Source of the DNA: Gammaproteobacteria bacterium
GTDB lineage: Bacteria; Pseudomonadota; Gammaproteobacteria; GCA-001735895
Reading direction: 5' to 3'
NCBI GenBank assembly: GCA_029862125.1
Contig: JAOTXY010000006.1
Span: 1-64,000 of the forward strand
DNA: 64,000 nt
The notes under the pieces are model-generated. The model was not told the origin of the DNA and did no database searches. It was given only the letters and a program-made list of their open reading frames with translations. Below are positions 28,989-39,473 of this stretch, in pieces. The stretch's first letter is position 1, and each line of letters begins with the position of its first letter. The position numbers and the translations under genes are program-made.

Positions 28989-29867
28989 TTACTCGATATT
29001 CTGCACTTGTTCACGCATTTGTTCGATCAGGACCTTGAGATCAACTGCTTGCTGCGTGGTAATGCTGTCCTGCGACTTCGACCCCAACGTATTGGCCTCT
29101 CGATTGAGTTCCTGCATCAGGAAATCCAGTCTTCTACCTACCGCTTCGTCACGATCCAGAACATTCAACACCTCGACTACATGAGTATCGAGTCGGTCGA
29201 GCTCTTCTTCAACATCGAGTTTCTGCGCCAGCATAACCAGCTCCTGTTCGAGTCGATCTTCATTTGCGTTCTCGCGCCACTGTTTCAATTTTTCATCGAG
29301 ACTGGTTTCCCATTTCTTGCGCAGCGCGGCCATCATTTCGGGTCGATGTTTACGCACTTCGCCCACGATCTCGCTGATCTGTGCACAACGGCTTCGTATT
29401 AACTCATCGAGCGCCTTACCTTCCGTCTCGCGACCTTGCTGTAATTGCTTCAGCGCAGACTCGAGACAGGAAATCGCCAGTTCATTGAACGAGGCCAGGT
29501 CCCGCTCGGTCTCGGCGATGACCCCGGGCCAGCTTAAAATATCGGCAACCGATAGCTTGCTGCCCTCGTGCACGATATTCAGAATCTGCTGCTCTACATT
29601 ACGCAAACTCAACACGATATCCTCGTTCAGGCTTATATCGCGCTGATGTTTCTGATCGAGCTTGTAGCGCAAACCCAGATCAACCTTGCCACGGGTCAGG
29701 TACTTTGCCAGTAGCTTGCGGATCTCGGGCTCCAGGTGCCTGAAATCCTCGGGTACCTTGATACCAGGCTCGAGGTAGCGATGATTAACCGAGCGCAGCT
29801 CCCAGGTAATCGATCCGGCTTTATTGGTTTCCTCTACCCGGGCAAAACCGGTCATGCTTCTTATCAC
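28989..29867 (-). CDS. yicC: YicC family endoribonuclease
   Basis: YicC proteins are endoribonucleases; the E. coli member acts on the small RNA RyhB. The product has 292 residues, close to the E. coli length. The start [10 protein letters not shown] and the [12 protein letters not shown] block are diagnostic. The C-terminal E-LDRLDTHV and [24 protein letters not shown] segment (split here as two motifs) is complete. The frame extends to 29915, but the GTG at 29867 matches the family start (M-I-R-S-M-T). The gene diverges from rph, as in Pseudomonas. Confidence 0.92.
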   Translation of the reverse strand: MIRSMTGFARVEETNKAGSITWELRSVNHRYLEPGIKVPEDFRHLEPEIRKLLAKYLTRGKVDLGLRYKLDQKHQRDISLNEDIVLSLRNVEQQILNIVHEGSKLSVADILSWPGVIAETERDLASFNELAISCLESALKQLQQGRETEGKALDELIRSRCAQISEIVGEVRKHRPEMMAALRKKWETSLDEKLKQWRENANEDRLEQELVMLAQKLDVEEELDRLDTHVVEVLNVLDRDEAVGRRLDFLMQELNREANTLGSKSQDSITTQQAVDLKVLIEQMREQVQNIE

Positions 29868-29980
29868 AATGCGAGTCTCTGTGTCTTTGCAACCGGCATC
29901 ATAGCCTATTTTCACTATTCGCTATAACACGCATATCACATCTGGAGTTAAATGTTGCGGACGGCTACAACCTCGATGAG

Positions 29981-29986
29981 TATAAT
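29981..29986 (+). promoter_or_regulatory. Candidate -10 box of the rph-rdgB-hemW operon
   Basis: A perfect TATAAT lies 28 bases before the rph ATG in the gap between divergent yicC and rph. No convincing -35 is seen at 17 bases. It is the only consensus -10 in the gap. Confidence 0.4.
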
Positions 29987-30013
29987 TGCCGCTCTTTTTA
30001 TGGAGACGAAATA

Positions 30014-30721
30014 ATGCGACCCAGTTCCCGCGCGGCGGATGAGCTAAGACCTGTCAAGATTACGCAAAACTATATTAAACACGCCGATGGTTCAGTGTTG
30101 ATCGAGTTTGGTGACACCCGCGTCATCTGCACCGCATCGATAGACAACTCGGTACCCGGATTTTTACGCGGTAAAGGGAAAGGCTGGGTTACTGCCGAAT
30201 ATGGCATGCTGCCGAGATCGACCGGAAGCCGCATGCGGCGCGAGGCAAGTTCAGGCCGCCAGGGCGGACGCACCATGGAAATTCAGCGCCTGATAGGACG
30301 TGCGTTACGCGCCAGCATCAATACTGAAAAACTGGGTGAACGAACCATCACTATAGATTGTGACGTCATCCAGGCCGATGGCGGCACTCGCACCGCCTCC
30401 ATTTCGGGCGCCTGGGTTGCACTTTCGGATGCGATCCAGAAATTGCTGGAGTCGGGCGACCTTCAACACAACCCGATCGAATGCCAGGTAGCTGCTATTT
30501 CGGTCGGTATCTACGAGGGTGAAGCAGTGCTCGATCTCGACTATGCCGAGGACTCGAACGCAGAGACCGATATGAATGTCGTCATGAACAACCAGGGTGG
30601 ATTCATCGAGGTCCAGGGCACTGCCGAAACGGCCGCTTTTTCAGACCAGGAATTGAGCAGCATGCTCGAGCTGGCGCGCGTTGGCATAAACCGTATTTTC
30701 AATTTTCAGTTGAACGCGTGA
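30014..30721 (+). CDS. rph: Ribonuclease PH
   Basis: RNase PH trims tRNA 3' ends by phosphorolysis. The 235-residue protein has the start [14 protein letters not shown], the phosphate/RNA-binding region [14 protein letters not shown] and the [14 protein letters not shown] block. GGAGACG precedes the ATG at a good distance. The stop overlaps the rdgB GTG by four bases (GTGA), so the genes are coupled. Confidence 0.97.
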   Translation: MRPSSRAADELRPVKITQNYIKHADGSVLIEFGDTRVICTASIDNSVPGFLRGKGKGWVTAEYGMLPRSTGSRMRREASSGRQGGRTMEIQRLIGRALRASINTEKLGERTITIDCDVIQADGGTRTASISGAWVALSDAIQKLLESGDLQHNPIECQVAAISVGIYEGEAVLDLDYAEDSNAETDMNVVMNNQGGFIEVQGTAETAAFSDQELSSMLELARVGINRIFNFQLNA

Positions 30722-31317
30722 AACGACTGGTACTGGCATCCGGAAATCCCGGCAAGCTGCAGGAGTTGTCCGCGATTCTGGATGATCTTGGCTACGAACT
30801 GCACCCACAATCCGAATTCGACGTGTCGGAGGTTGCAGAAACCGGAACCACGTTTGTCGAAAATGCGATTATCAAGGCACGTCATGCCGCCGAGCACACC
30901 GGCTTACCCGCGTTGGCAGATGACTCCGGTATAGAAGTCGATGCGCTCGATGGTGCGCCCGGTGTTTACAGTGCGCGCTTTTCCGGACCCGGCGCCGACG
31001 ACACGGCGAACAATGCCCTGCTGGTGGAAAAACTACGCGACGTACCGCCGATGGAACGCAGCGCACGTTATCGCGCAGTAATCATTTTGATGCGCCACGC
31101 CGCAGACCCGTCACCGCTGATCTGCGAAGGCAGCTGGGAGGGCGTGATCCAGCTTGAACCGGCGGGTAACGGTGGCTTCGGATACGATCCTTATTTTTAT
31201 TTAACCGACCGGGAATGCACCAGCGCCCAATTGACTGCCGCCGAAAAGAACCGGCTCAGCCATCGCGGCAAAGCACTCGCGGAATTGAAACGCAAGCTGT
31301 TAGAGCAAGGTGTTTAG
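30718..31317 (+). CDS. rdgB: dITP/XTP pyrophosphatase
   Basis: RdgB hydrolyses dITP, ITP and XTP to keep deaminated purines out of DNA. The 199-residue protein starts at a GTG with [12 protein letters not shown]. The [21 protein letters not shown] and LSHRGKAL motifs are complete. It lies in a coupled rph-rdgB-hemW operon; the hemW GTG is inside its last codons. Confidence 0.96.
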   Translation: MKRLVLASGNPGKLQELSAILDDLGYELHPQSEFDVSEVAETGTTFVENAIIKARHAAEHTGLPALADDSGIEVDALDGAPGVYSARFSGPGADDTANNALLVEKLRDVPPMERSARYRAVIILMRHAADPSPLICEGSWEGVIQLEPAGNGGFGYDPYFYLTDRECTSAQLTAAEKNRLSHRGKALAELKRKLLEQGV

Positions 31318-32515
31318 CAGCAACCCACCGCTGGGTCTTTATATCCACCTGCCCTGGTGTGAAAAGAAATGTCCCTATTGCGACTTTAATTCCCACCAGG
31401 CGGATTCAATCCCCGAACAGGCCTATGTCGAAGCCTTACTCAACGACCTCGAACAGGACCTGCCACTAATCTGGGGACGCAAAATAGAATCCATCTTTAT
31501 CGGCGGGGGTACACCCTCGCTATTTTCAGCCGCCGCGATCGAAGCGCTGTTTTCAGGTTTGCGTGCACTGCTGAATTTCGCACCCGCAATCGAAATTACA
31601 ATGGAGTCGAATCCGGGTAGCGCCGACGCGGAAAACTATCGGGGCTACCGCGAGACCGGTATTAACCGCCTCTCTATCGGGATTCAAAGTTTCAACGATC
31701 AAAACCTGCAAGTGCTCGGGCGGGTTCACAACAGCACCGACGCGCTGCGCGCATTTGCTATCGCGCGCGAGGCAGGATTCGATAATATCAACCTGGACCT
31801 GATGTTTGGACTACCTGCACAAAGCATCGAAGCGGCGGGCGACGACCTGGCGCAGGCGATCGACCTTGGGCCTGAACATATTTCTCACTATCAATTGACA
31901 CTCGAACCCAACACGCTGTTTCACCACCAACCCCCTTCGAATATGCCAGACAGTGACCTGTGCTGGGAACAGCAAACTGCCTGCCAGGCATTACTTGAAA
32001 AACACGCTTACCGGCAATATGAAGTCTCGGCCTACAGCCTCGAGAAAAGGGAGTCCGGGCACAATATGAACTACTGGCAGTTTGGAGATTACCTTGGCAT
32101 CGGTGCCGGTGCCCACGGCAAGATTACGTTAGCTGGCGACAACCGGGTGATTCGCCGGGTGCGACAACGCCAGCCCCGGGCCTACCTCGAGCATGGCGGC
32201 CGCAACACGATCACCAGTGAAACCACGCTCAGCGAGGATGATCTGCGTTTCGAATTCATGCTGAACGCATTGCGGCTCAAACACGGCTTTCAAACCCGTT
32301 TATTTCACGACAATACCGGATTATCGCTAAATTCGCTGCTGCCAGGGCTGGAACTGGCGCGTGACAAGGGTTTGATCGATTTCAATCACGAAAAAATCGC
32401 CCCCTCCCGGCTTGGATTTTGTCATTTAAATGACCTGCAGGTCGTATTCCTACAGCAACAAACAGCAAAAAGTAAGCCATTCTTCGACTCCACCGAGGGA
32501 ATTATTCACAACTGA
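31310..32515 (+). CDS. hemW: HemW-type radical SAM haem chaperone
   Basis: HemW was long annotated as oxygen-independent coproporphyrinogen oxidase; it binds haem and is thought to deliver it to respiratory enzymes. The 401-residue protein has the radical SAM motif CEKKCPYC near residue 16 followed by DFNSH (CxxxCxxC), then GGGTPSLF and SIGIQSFND. The HemN C-terminal domain follows. It lacks the N-terminal extension of true HemN. The start is a GTG overlapping rdgB by 8 bases. Confidence 0.93.
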   Translation: MFSSNPPLGLYIHLPWCEKKCPYCDFNSHQADSIPEQAYVEALLNDLEQDLPLIWGRKIESIFIGGGTPSLFSAAAIEALFSGLRALLNFAPAIEITMESNPGSADAENYRGYRETGINRLSIGIQSFNDQNLQVLGRVHNSTDALRAFAIAREAGFDNINLDLMFGLPAQSIEAAGDDLAQAIDLGPEHISHYQLTLEPNTLFHHQPPSNMPDSDLCWEQQTACQALLEKHAYRQYEVSAYSLEKRESGHNMNYWQFGDYLGIGAGAHGKITLAGDNRVIRRVRQRQPRAYLEHGGRNTITSETTLSEDDLRFEFMLNALRLKHGFQTRLFHDNTGLSLNSLLPGLELARDKGLIDFNHEKIAPSRLGFCHLNDLQVVFLQQQTAKSKPFFDSTEGIIHN

Positions 32516-32677
32516 AATATCAACACGAAAAATGTCAAGCGTTTTTTTAAATTTTTCGTTGGGTTATACTCAGGTTTTGTAAGCGGTTGATTTTTATATA
32601 GTTTATAAGTTGGTTAAAAAATGACTAATCTAACAAAAACCCAGGGTTTGCGAGGCTTTGACAATCCCTGAACATAG

Positions 32678-32712
32678 TTATACACAAAGTTATCCACAGT
32701 TTTTGTGGATAA
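32678..32712. promoter_or_regulatory. Cluster of three DnaA-box-like sites
   Basis: TTATACACA (32678-32686, one change from consensus), TTATCCACA (32690-32698, consensus) and TGTGGATAA (32704-32712, consensus on the minus strand) lie within 35 bases next to AT-rich DNA. The last two also form a 9-5-9 hairpin, so a terminator or regulator-site explanation is possible. dnaA and dnaN are not in the window. Confidence 0.55.
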
Positions 32713-32737
32713 AATCAGTGCTGGCAGTCGGCTCAAG

Positions 32738-32763
32738 GTTTTATAAATTTTTAGTTATAAAAC
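32738..32763. promoter_or_regulatory. 26-base palindrome upstream of rpmE2
   Basis: GTTTTATAA-N8-TTATAAAAC is a perfect 9-8-9 inverted repeat 125 bases before the rpmE2 start. rpmE2 paralogues are often under zinc (Zur) control, but this spacing does not match the usual Zur box. I list it as a possible operator only. Confidence 0.35.
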
Positions 32764-32888
32764 ACTTTAAGTTTCGCGCCTAAGTCAGGACCAATAAGAG
32801 CCGGTAAGGTCCAGAAAACACTTGCACTTTTGCCACTAAACGGTCAAAATCCCCGCCCTTTAGCGTCAGCATAGATAGCAACATCAAC

Positions 32889-33131
32889 ATGAAGCAAAAT
32901 ATCCACCCCGAGTATAGAGACGTCGTATTCCAGGACATTTCGTCTGATTTTGCGATCCTGACCAGGTCCACTGTCCCCACCAGGGAAACCATCAAGTGGG
33001 AAGACGGTAATGAGTATCCATTACTGAAACTTGAAATTTCGAGCCAGTCGCACCCGTTTTACACCGGTAAGCAGCACATTCTGCAAACCGCGAAACAGGT
33101 CGACAAGTTCCGTCAACGCTACGGCAAGTAG
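32889..33131 (+). CDS. rpmE2: Ribosomal protein L31 type B
   Basis: The 80-residue protein has the L31 type B layout: [16 protein letters not shown] at the start and [17 protein letters not shown] later. It lacks the CxxC zinc ligands of the type A paralogue. Such zinc-free versions replace the zinc form when zinc is scarce. It is monocistronic, with a good terminator 22 bases after the stop. Confidence 0.95.
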   Translation: MKQNIHPEYRDVVFQDISSDFAILTRSTVPTRETIKWEDGNEYPLLKLEISSQSHPFYTGKQHILQTAKQVDKFRQRYGK

Positions 33132-33152
33132 GCGCGAGTATCGATTTCGAAG

Positions 33153-33177
33153 AGGGTGCCCCGGCACCCTTTTTTTT
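33153..33177 (+). terminator. Intrinsic terminator after rpmE2
   Basis: Stem GGGTGC / GCACCC (33154-33159, 33164-33169) with a CCCG loop is followed by eight T residues. It is a textbook rho-independent terminator. Confidence 0.88.
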
Positions 33178-33215
33178 GTCTTGAATAAAGCGCACCAGCA
33201 CCCAATAATTCACAC

Positions 33216-34661
33216 ATGAAATTTTTTTATTTCCTGATACTTGTATTGAGTCTTGGGCTCAGCGCCTGCGCGATCAATCCGGTAACCGGCGAGCGCGATT
33301 TCACGATCGTGTCAGAAGCCGAGGAGATCGAGCAGGGACGTCGCTATCATAAAGAGATCATTGCCAGTTACGGCGTTTATGACGATCCCGCGTTACAGCA
33401 ATATGTGAATCGCATCGGCCAGGAGCTGGCGGCAAAGAGCCATCGCGCGCACCTTAAGTTTACCTTCACGGTACTGGATTCCCCGGATATCAACGCGTTT
33501 GCCTTACCCGGAGGCTATATCTACATCACGCGAGGTATCATGGCCTACTTCAATTCCGAGGCTGAACTCGCCGGGGTACTGGGACATGAAATCGGTCATG
33601 TTACTGCGCGCCACTCGGTGCGCCAGCAAGCCGGGCAGTTTGCTTCGAACCTGCTCAGTGTATTAATCACCGCGACTACCGGCCAGCAGGAACTGGGGAA
33701 TCTCAGTCAACAACTCAGTACCGGCCTGATTCGCGGCTACGGCCGAGACCACGAGCTCGAAGCCGACCGCCTGGGTGCCGAGTATCTGCATACAGCCGGT
33801 TACGATCCGGAAAACATGCTCGAAGTCATCGGCGTACTCAAGGACCAGGAAGTCTATGAAAAGGCCCTGGCGGCAAAGGAAAAACGTCCAGCCAATATTT
33901 ATCATGGTGTTTTCTCGACCCATCCGCGCAACGATGATCGACTGAAAACCGTGGTGCGTGCCGCGAAAAAACTATCCGCCAGAACATATCGTGACGACAA
34001 CCAGGCGGGCTACGAGGGTATGATCGATGGCATGGCCTGGGGTTCCAGCCTCAAGCAGGGCATCGTCGCCAACAACCGTTTTTCACATCCACAACTCGCT
34101 ATTGGCCTGCAGCTGCCGAAAGGCTGGAAAGTCAACAATAATCCGCAGTTTCTGCAAGCCAGGAATTCGAAGACCGGAGCGCTGGTCCAGATCGGAGTCA
34201 CGTCACTAAAAAAGGATGAATCACTGGAGGGGCTGTTAAAACGCTTGACTAAAAGTAAAAAATTGAAGGTTAGCAAGAAAGGCTACGGTGTTACCGCAAA
34301 CACCCAGGCCAAGCCGAGCGGTGGCGACGCTCAACCGGCCCGCATTAGCGCTATCAAGCTCGACAACTCTCAGGCCCTGACCCTATTCGGTACTTCCACC
34401 AAGGATCACTTTTCCAACACCGACAAACAACTACTCAACATCAATCAAAGCTTTCGCCGTCTGGACCAGGCACAAATCGATGCGATCAAGGCACCCCAGC
34501 TTAAAGTAGTCAAACGCAATGTTCAGAGTTTTGAAGAGCTGGCCAGGCAAAGTGCGCTCGAGTACGAGGCGGTAAACACTTTGCGTCTGCTCAACCGTGC
34601 CTTTCCCAGCGGAAATATCACAGCACTTGATAAGGTTAAAACCATAACGCTTGATGACTAG
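33216..34661 (+). CDS. M48 family metalloprotease, lipoprotein
   Basis: The 481-residue protein starts with a lipoprotein signal (LSLGLSAC, lipid-modified Cys about 18). The M48 protease domain follows with HEIGH (about 126-130), a third zinc ligand Glu in HELEADRLG and FALPGGYIYITRG upstream. A C-terminal extension of some 190 residues carries a repeat of the type seen in BepA/YfgC-like or LoiP-like envelope proteases, but I cannot assign it closely. A role in outer-membrane protein quality control is likely by family. The next gene overlaps its end by 8 bases. Confidence 0.87.
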   Translation: MKFFYFLILVLSLGLSACAINPVTGERDFTIVSEAEEIEQGRRYHKEIIASYGVYDDPALQQYVNRIGQELAAKSHRAHLKFTFTVLDSPDINAFALPGGYIYITRGIMAYFNSEAELAGVLGHEIGHVTARHSVRQQAGQFASNLLSVLITATTGQQELGNLSQQLSTGLIRGYGRDHELEADRLGAEYLHTAGYDPENMLEVIGVLKDQEVYEKALAAKEKRPANIYHGVFSTHPRNDDRLKTVVRAAKKLSARTYRDDNQAGYEGMIDGMAWGSSLKQGIVANNRFSHPQLAIGLQLPKGWKVNNNPQFLQARNSKTGALVQIGVTSLKKDESLEGLLKRLTKSKKLKVSKKGYGVTANTQAKPSGGDAQPARISAIKLDNSQALTLFGTSTKDHFSNTDKQLLNINQSFRRLDQAQIDAIKAPQLKVVKRNVQSFEELARQSALEYEAVNTLRLLNRAFPSGNITALDKVKTITLDD

Positions 34662-35487
34662 ACATCGCCTCGCAATATTGCTGGGATGTGCCTTGTTTAT
34701 CTGCACCTCTGCCGCCTCCGCAACAGTGGACGCGGTATGTAAAAAGATCTCCGACAAACTGGCCAGCGTGAGTTTCGAGGAATGTTCAGTTCTCGAGATG
34801 ACAGCGAGCGGCCACAGTTCGGTGAACGGGGTGCCGTTGCTGATCAAAGAATACCCACCGCTGAAGCAACGCAAGTCCAGGGGACGAATTCTTCTCGTTG
34901 GCGGCACTCACGGAGATGAACTCGCCGCGATCAGCATCGTGTTTAAATGGATGCACACTTTAGAGAAGCATCATTCTGGGCTTTTTCACTGGCGCATCAA
35001 TCCGCTGATGAATCCTGACGGCGCGTTACAGCGGAAGCATCAACGCACCAATGCCAATGGTGTGGATTTAAACCGTAATTTCTCTACTCCCGATAGCAAA
35101 AATGGTGCAGCACTCGACTACTGGAAAGTCAAAACCTATGAGAACAAGCGACGCTATCCCGGACCCTATCCACTGAGTGAGCCGGAAACCAACTGGCTGC
35201 ACCAGGAAATTGAACAATTCAAGCCGGATGTTGTAATCGCGGTGCACGCACCCTACTCGCTGGTTGATTACGATGCACCCAGTCGAAAAAATGCACCCAG
35301 GCGTATCGGGCACCTATACAAGAACCTGATGGGAACCTACCCCGGATCACTCGGCAACTACGCCGGGATTCATCTTGGCGTTCCGGTGATAACACTGGAA
35401 TTACCGCATGCCGGCATTATGCCGACCAGGCGCCAAATCAGTCGCCTGTGGACTGACCTGGTGCGCTGGCTGGTACGCAATATCTGA
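34654..35487 (+). CDS. Exported M14-type zinc carboxypeptidase
   Basis: The 277-residue protein has a signal peptide (about 1-23, ending ASA). Zinc and substrate residues of the M14/succinylglutamate desuccinylase-like fold are visible: His and Glu in GGTHGDE, NPDGAL, the Arg-Asn pair in TNANGVDLNRNFS, a His in IAVHAPYS and the catalytic Glu in LELPHAG. Family relatives such as MpaA cleave gamma-D-Glu-DAP bonds of murein peptides, so murein peptide trimming is likely here too. The ATG at 34654 lies inside the M48 gene, so the two are coupled. Confidence 0.85.
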   Translation: MTRHRLAILLGCALFICTSAASATVDAVCKKISDKLASVSFEECSVLEMTASGHSSVNGVPLLIKEYPPLKQRKSRGRILLVGGTHGDELAAISIVFKWMHTLEKHHSGLFHWRINPLMNPDGALQRKHQRTNANGVDLNRNFSTPDSKNGAALDYWKVKTYENKRRYPGPYPLSEPETNWLHQEIEQFKPDVVIAVHAPYSLVDYDAPSRKNAPRRIGHLYKNLMGTYPGSLGNYAGIHLGVPVITLELPHAGIMPTRRQISRLWTDLVRWLVRNI

Positions 35488-35584
35488 CATCTAGCTATTC
35501 TCTAGAATAAAAGGCAGCTCCATGCGCGGATCGGGCGGAGTTATTCCGATACATCGGGTCGTCGCAAAAGCTCGAATTTTATAA

Positions 35585-36693
<1,109 letters not shown>

Positions 36694-36694
<1 letters not shown>

Positions 36695-37530
36695 TGTCAT
36701 CGACCGATCATGTCGATCGCTACGCCGTGGTGGGTAACCCGGTCGCACACAGCCTGTCGCCCCAAATCCATACCAGCTTTGCGCAGCAGACTGGACAGGC
36801 CCTCAGCTACCAGGCGATCGAACTTCCACTCACCTCGTTTGAAACCGGAATACGTGATCTTCAGCAACAGGGATTCAGCGGCGTCAACGTAACGGTCCCA
36901 TTCAAACGCGAAGCCTGGGAGCTGTGCAACCACAAAAGCAGGGCCGCGCAAGATGCTGGCGCGGTGAACACCCTGACCTTTCAGCCCGATGATGACATCG
37001 ACGGAAACAATACTGACGGTGTCGGCCTGGTTCGGGACCTGGTCGATAATTTAGAGATCGCAATCGATAATCGCAGCATTCTTGTGCTCGGCGCCGGTGG
37101 CGCGGTGCGCGGCGTTCTCGGTCCGATCCTGGCACAATCGCCCGCGAGTCTCACCATTGCAAACCGCACCCTGGAGAAGGCAACCGAACTGGTACGGGAT
37201 TTCGGTGCACAGGGCAATCTCGAGGCCGTTGCCTACGATGCGCTCGGAGCCGAAAAGTTTGACCTGATTATTAACGGTACCGCCGCCGGACTCAGCAACG
37301 AAGTCCCGCCGCTACCAGATACCGTAATAGGCGCCAATTCGATCTGCTATGACATGATGTACAGCGTCAGCACTGCAACCGCATTTGTTGACTGGGCATA
37401 CTCTCACGGCGCAGCAAAAGCTTTCGACGGAATCGGTATGCTGGTGGAGCAAGCTGCAGAAGCTTTTGTATTGTGGCGTACCGTGCGCCCGGACACCGCT
37501 GAAGTCATTCGTTCACTGGGTCGATTATGA
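36694..37530 (+). CDS. aroE: Shikimate dehydrogenase
   Basis: AroE reduces 3-dehydroshikimate with NADPH. The 278-residue protein has YAVVGNPVAHSLSPQIH, the catalytic lysine in VNVTVPFKREAW, the Asp in NTDGVGLVRDL and GAGGAVRGVL. It starts at a GTG sharing one base with the hemB stop. The GGDEF-EAL gene starts at its stop codon (ATGA), making a coupled three-gene string. Confidence 0.95.
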
Positions 37531-39443
37531 ACGAATCCATCATCGAATATTTTCCAGAATCCGAGGTATTGACCGACGTTAAATCGGAACAGGTCCGAAT
37601 TATCTTCGCGTCTACGCCAACCTCGCTGTTTACGATACTGTTGAGCAGCTTTATTCTCTCGGCAGTACTTTGGGAGGTTATTGAGCCAGCGACGATTATC
37701 ACCTGGTTTTGCCTAACCAACCTGCTGTCAGCGATACGTCTATTCCTGTACTACCAGTTCAGGAAACTGCCATTTGAAAGCCTGGTCAGCGATATCTGGC
37801 AGCAAAGGGCTATCACCACCAGCATCGCATCCGGGATAACCTGGGGCGCCGGTGGTATTTTACTTTTTTCCGAGCAAAGCATGGTCCACCAGGTTTTCCT
37901 GGCGTTCATGATCGGCGGCATATGTGCCGGGGCGATTACCACGCTTTCGGCGATCACGGCCGCGGTTCGCGGTTTCGTGTTCGTTGCGCTCATCCCGGTT
38001 ATTATAAAATTCAACCTCGTCGAAAGCGCGATCAGCCTGGAAATGACGATCATGTCGATCCTGTTTATGGTCATGATCCTGGTTTCGGCACAGCGTTTGA
38101 ATCGGACTATTCTGGAATCACTGGAAGGACGTCGCCAGCGCGAGATGGCCGAGCGCACGATACGTCGGCAGGCGCACTTCGACGAACTCACCAATCTTCC
38201 CAATCGACGGCTGTTCCTGAATAACCTGCGCCAGGAAATGGCCAAGGCCGATCGGCATCGCCGTTTTGGTGCGGTGTTTTTCATCGACCTGGATCGCTTC
38301 AAGTCGGTCAATGATTCGCTGGGTCATGCCGTGGGTGATGAATTACTGGTCGAGGTGGCGCAGAAAATTGCCGAACGACTACGCAAGGAAGACAGTATTG
38401 CAAGACTTGGCGGCGATGAATTTGTTGTACTCCTACCGGAAGTCGGGGACGACCAGGATGCAGCCGGCAACCATGCCTCCACGATCGCGGACGAAATGCG
38501 AACGCTGTTTGTGAAACCGTTCATGATCCAGGACAACGAAATACATTTAACCATTAGTATCGGTATCGCTTTGTTTCCGACCAATGTGTCGGCCGAAGAC
38601 CTGCTCAAGTATGCCGATGTCGCGATGTACCGGGCAAAGAGTGACGGCCGCGATAGCGTAAGACTGTTTTCGGAGGAAATGCAGGAGGCAGTCAATCAGC
38701 AACGGATCATCGAGAAGGGATTGCGACAGGCGCTCGCAAACAACGAGTTTGAACTTTACTTTCAGGGGCAATACGACGATGACCACCACCTGGTGGGAGC
38801 CGAGACCCTGCTGCGCTGGAATCACCCCGACCAGGGCGTCGTCGCACCCGGGGTTTTTATCGATATTGCCGAGCAAACCGGTCTGATCGTTCCGATCGGG
38901 GACTGGGTTTTGCGATCTGCCTGCGAGCATTTGTCGAGACTTGACGCCGACCTTGTACTGGCGGTGAATGTGAGCCCCAGGCAGTTCAGCGACGCTAATT
39001 TTGTCGAAAGCCTTAAACAGGTGTTGCTCGAGACTGACGCCAGTCCCAAAAGACTTAAGCTCGAAATTACCGAGAACCTGGCGATGGCAAATATCGCACA
39101 CACCATCGTAACCATGAATCGGCTGAAGCGTCTGGGAATCAGCTTTTCTATCGATGACTTTGGCACCGGTTATTCTTCGCTGAACTATTTAAATCGACTG
39201 CCGGTGGACGAACTGAAAATCGACCAGACGTTTGTCAGAAACGTTTCAAACTTGCCTGATCATGCGATCATCGTTGATACCATAATCGTGATGGCGCAAC
39301 AGCTGAACCTCAAAATCGTAGCCGAAGGTATTGAAACCGTGGAAGAGCTCGATTACCTGAAATCCCACCAGTGTAAATACTTTCAGGGTTACTTCTTTGC
39401 GAGGCCGGTGCCGTTTGACCAGTTTTCCAGGTCGATCGTTTAA
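37527..39443 (+). CDS. Membrane GGDEF-EAL protein
   Basis: The 638-residue protein has an N-terminal membrane domain with about five to six hydrophobic segments (30-190). A GGDEF domain at about 210-375 has an intact RLGGDEF signature and the DLDRFKSVND metal site. An EAL domain at about 390-632 reads AETLLRW, so the signature is ETL instead of EAL, but IDDFGTGYSSL, KIDQTFV and EGIET are intact. Diguanylate cyclase activity is likely; phosphodiesterase activity is probable because the Glu and the DDF loop remain. It is coupled to aroE by an ATGA overlap. Confidence 0.92.
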   Translation: MNESIIEYFPESEVLTDVKSEQVRIIFASTPTSLFTILLSSFILSAVLWEVIEPATIITWFCLTNLLSAIRLFLYYQFRKLPFESLVSDIWQQRAITTSIASGITWGAGGILLFSEQSMVHQVFLAFMIGGICAGAITTLSAITAAVRGFVFVALIPVIIKFNLVESAISLEMTIMSILFMVMILVSAQRLNRTILESLEGRRQREMAERTIRRQAHFDELTNLPNRRLFLNNLRQEMAKADRHRRFGAVFFIDLDRFKSVNDSLGHAVGDELLVEVAQKIAERLRKEDSIARLGGDEFVVLLPEVGDDQDAAGNHASTIADEMRTLFVKPFMIQDNEIHLTISIGIALFPTNVSAEDLLKYADVAMYRAKSDGRDSVRLFSEEMQEAVNQQRIIEKGLRQALANNEFELYFQGQYDDDHHLVGAETLLRWNHPDQGVVAPGVFIDIAEQTGLIVPIGDWVLRSACEHLSRLDADLVLAVNVSPRQFSDANFVESLKQVLLETDASPKRLKLEITENLAMANIAHTIVTMNRLKRLGISFSIDDFGTGYSSLNYLNRLPVDELKIDQTFVRNVSNLPDHAIIVDTIIVMAQQLNLKIVAEGIETVEELDYLKSHQCKYFQGYFFARPVPFDQFSRSIV

Positions 39444-39473
39444 CCGCCTACAGCTAATCTATCTGGATAAAAC

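Larger units (their letters stand above)
32516..32888. other. 373-base AT-rich gene-free region with DnaA-box-like cluster
   Basis: No credible gene is present. The left half (32516-32640) is strongly AT-rich with T and A runs and a 9-bp inverted repeat (32525-32533 / 32551-32559). Three DnaA-box-like 9-mers lie at 32678-32712 and a 26-base palindrome at 32738-32763. It separates hemW from rpmE2. No GATC site is seen between 32520 and 32760. Confidence 0.8.

Noticed and set aside
32516-32888. Confirmed oriC call
   Set aside because: DnaA boxes alone are not enough; dnaA, dnaN and GATC clusters are absent and GC skew cannot be measured here.
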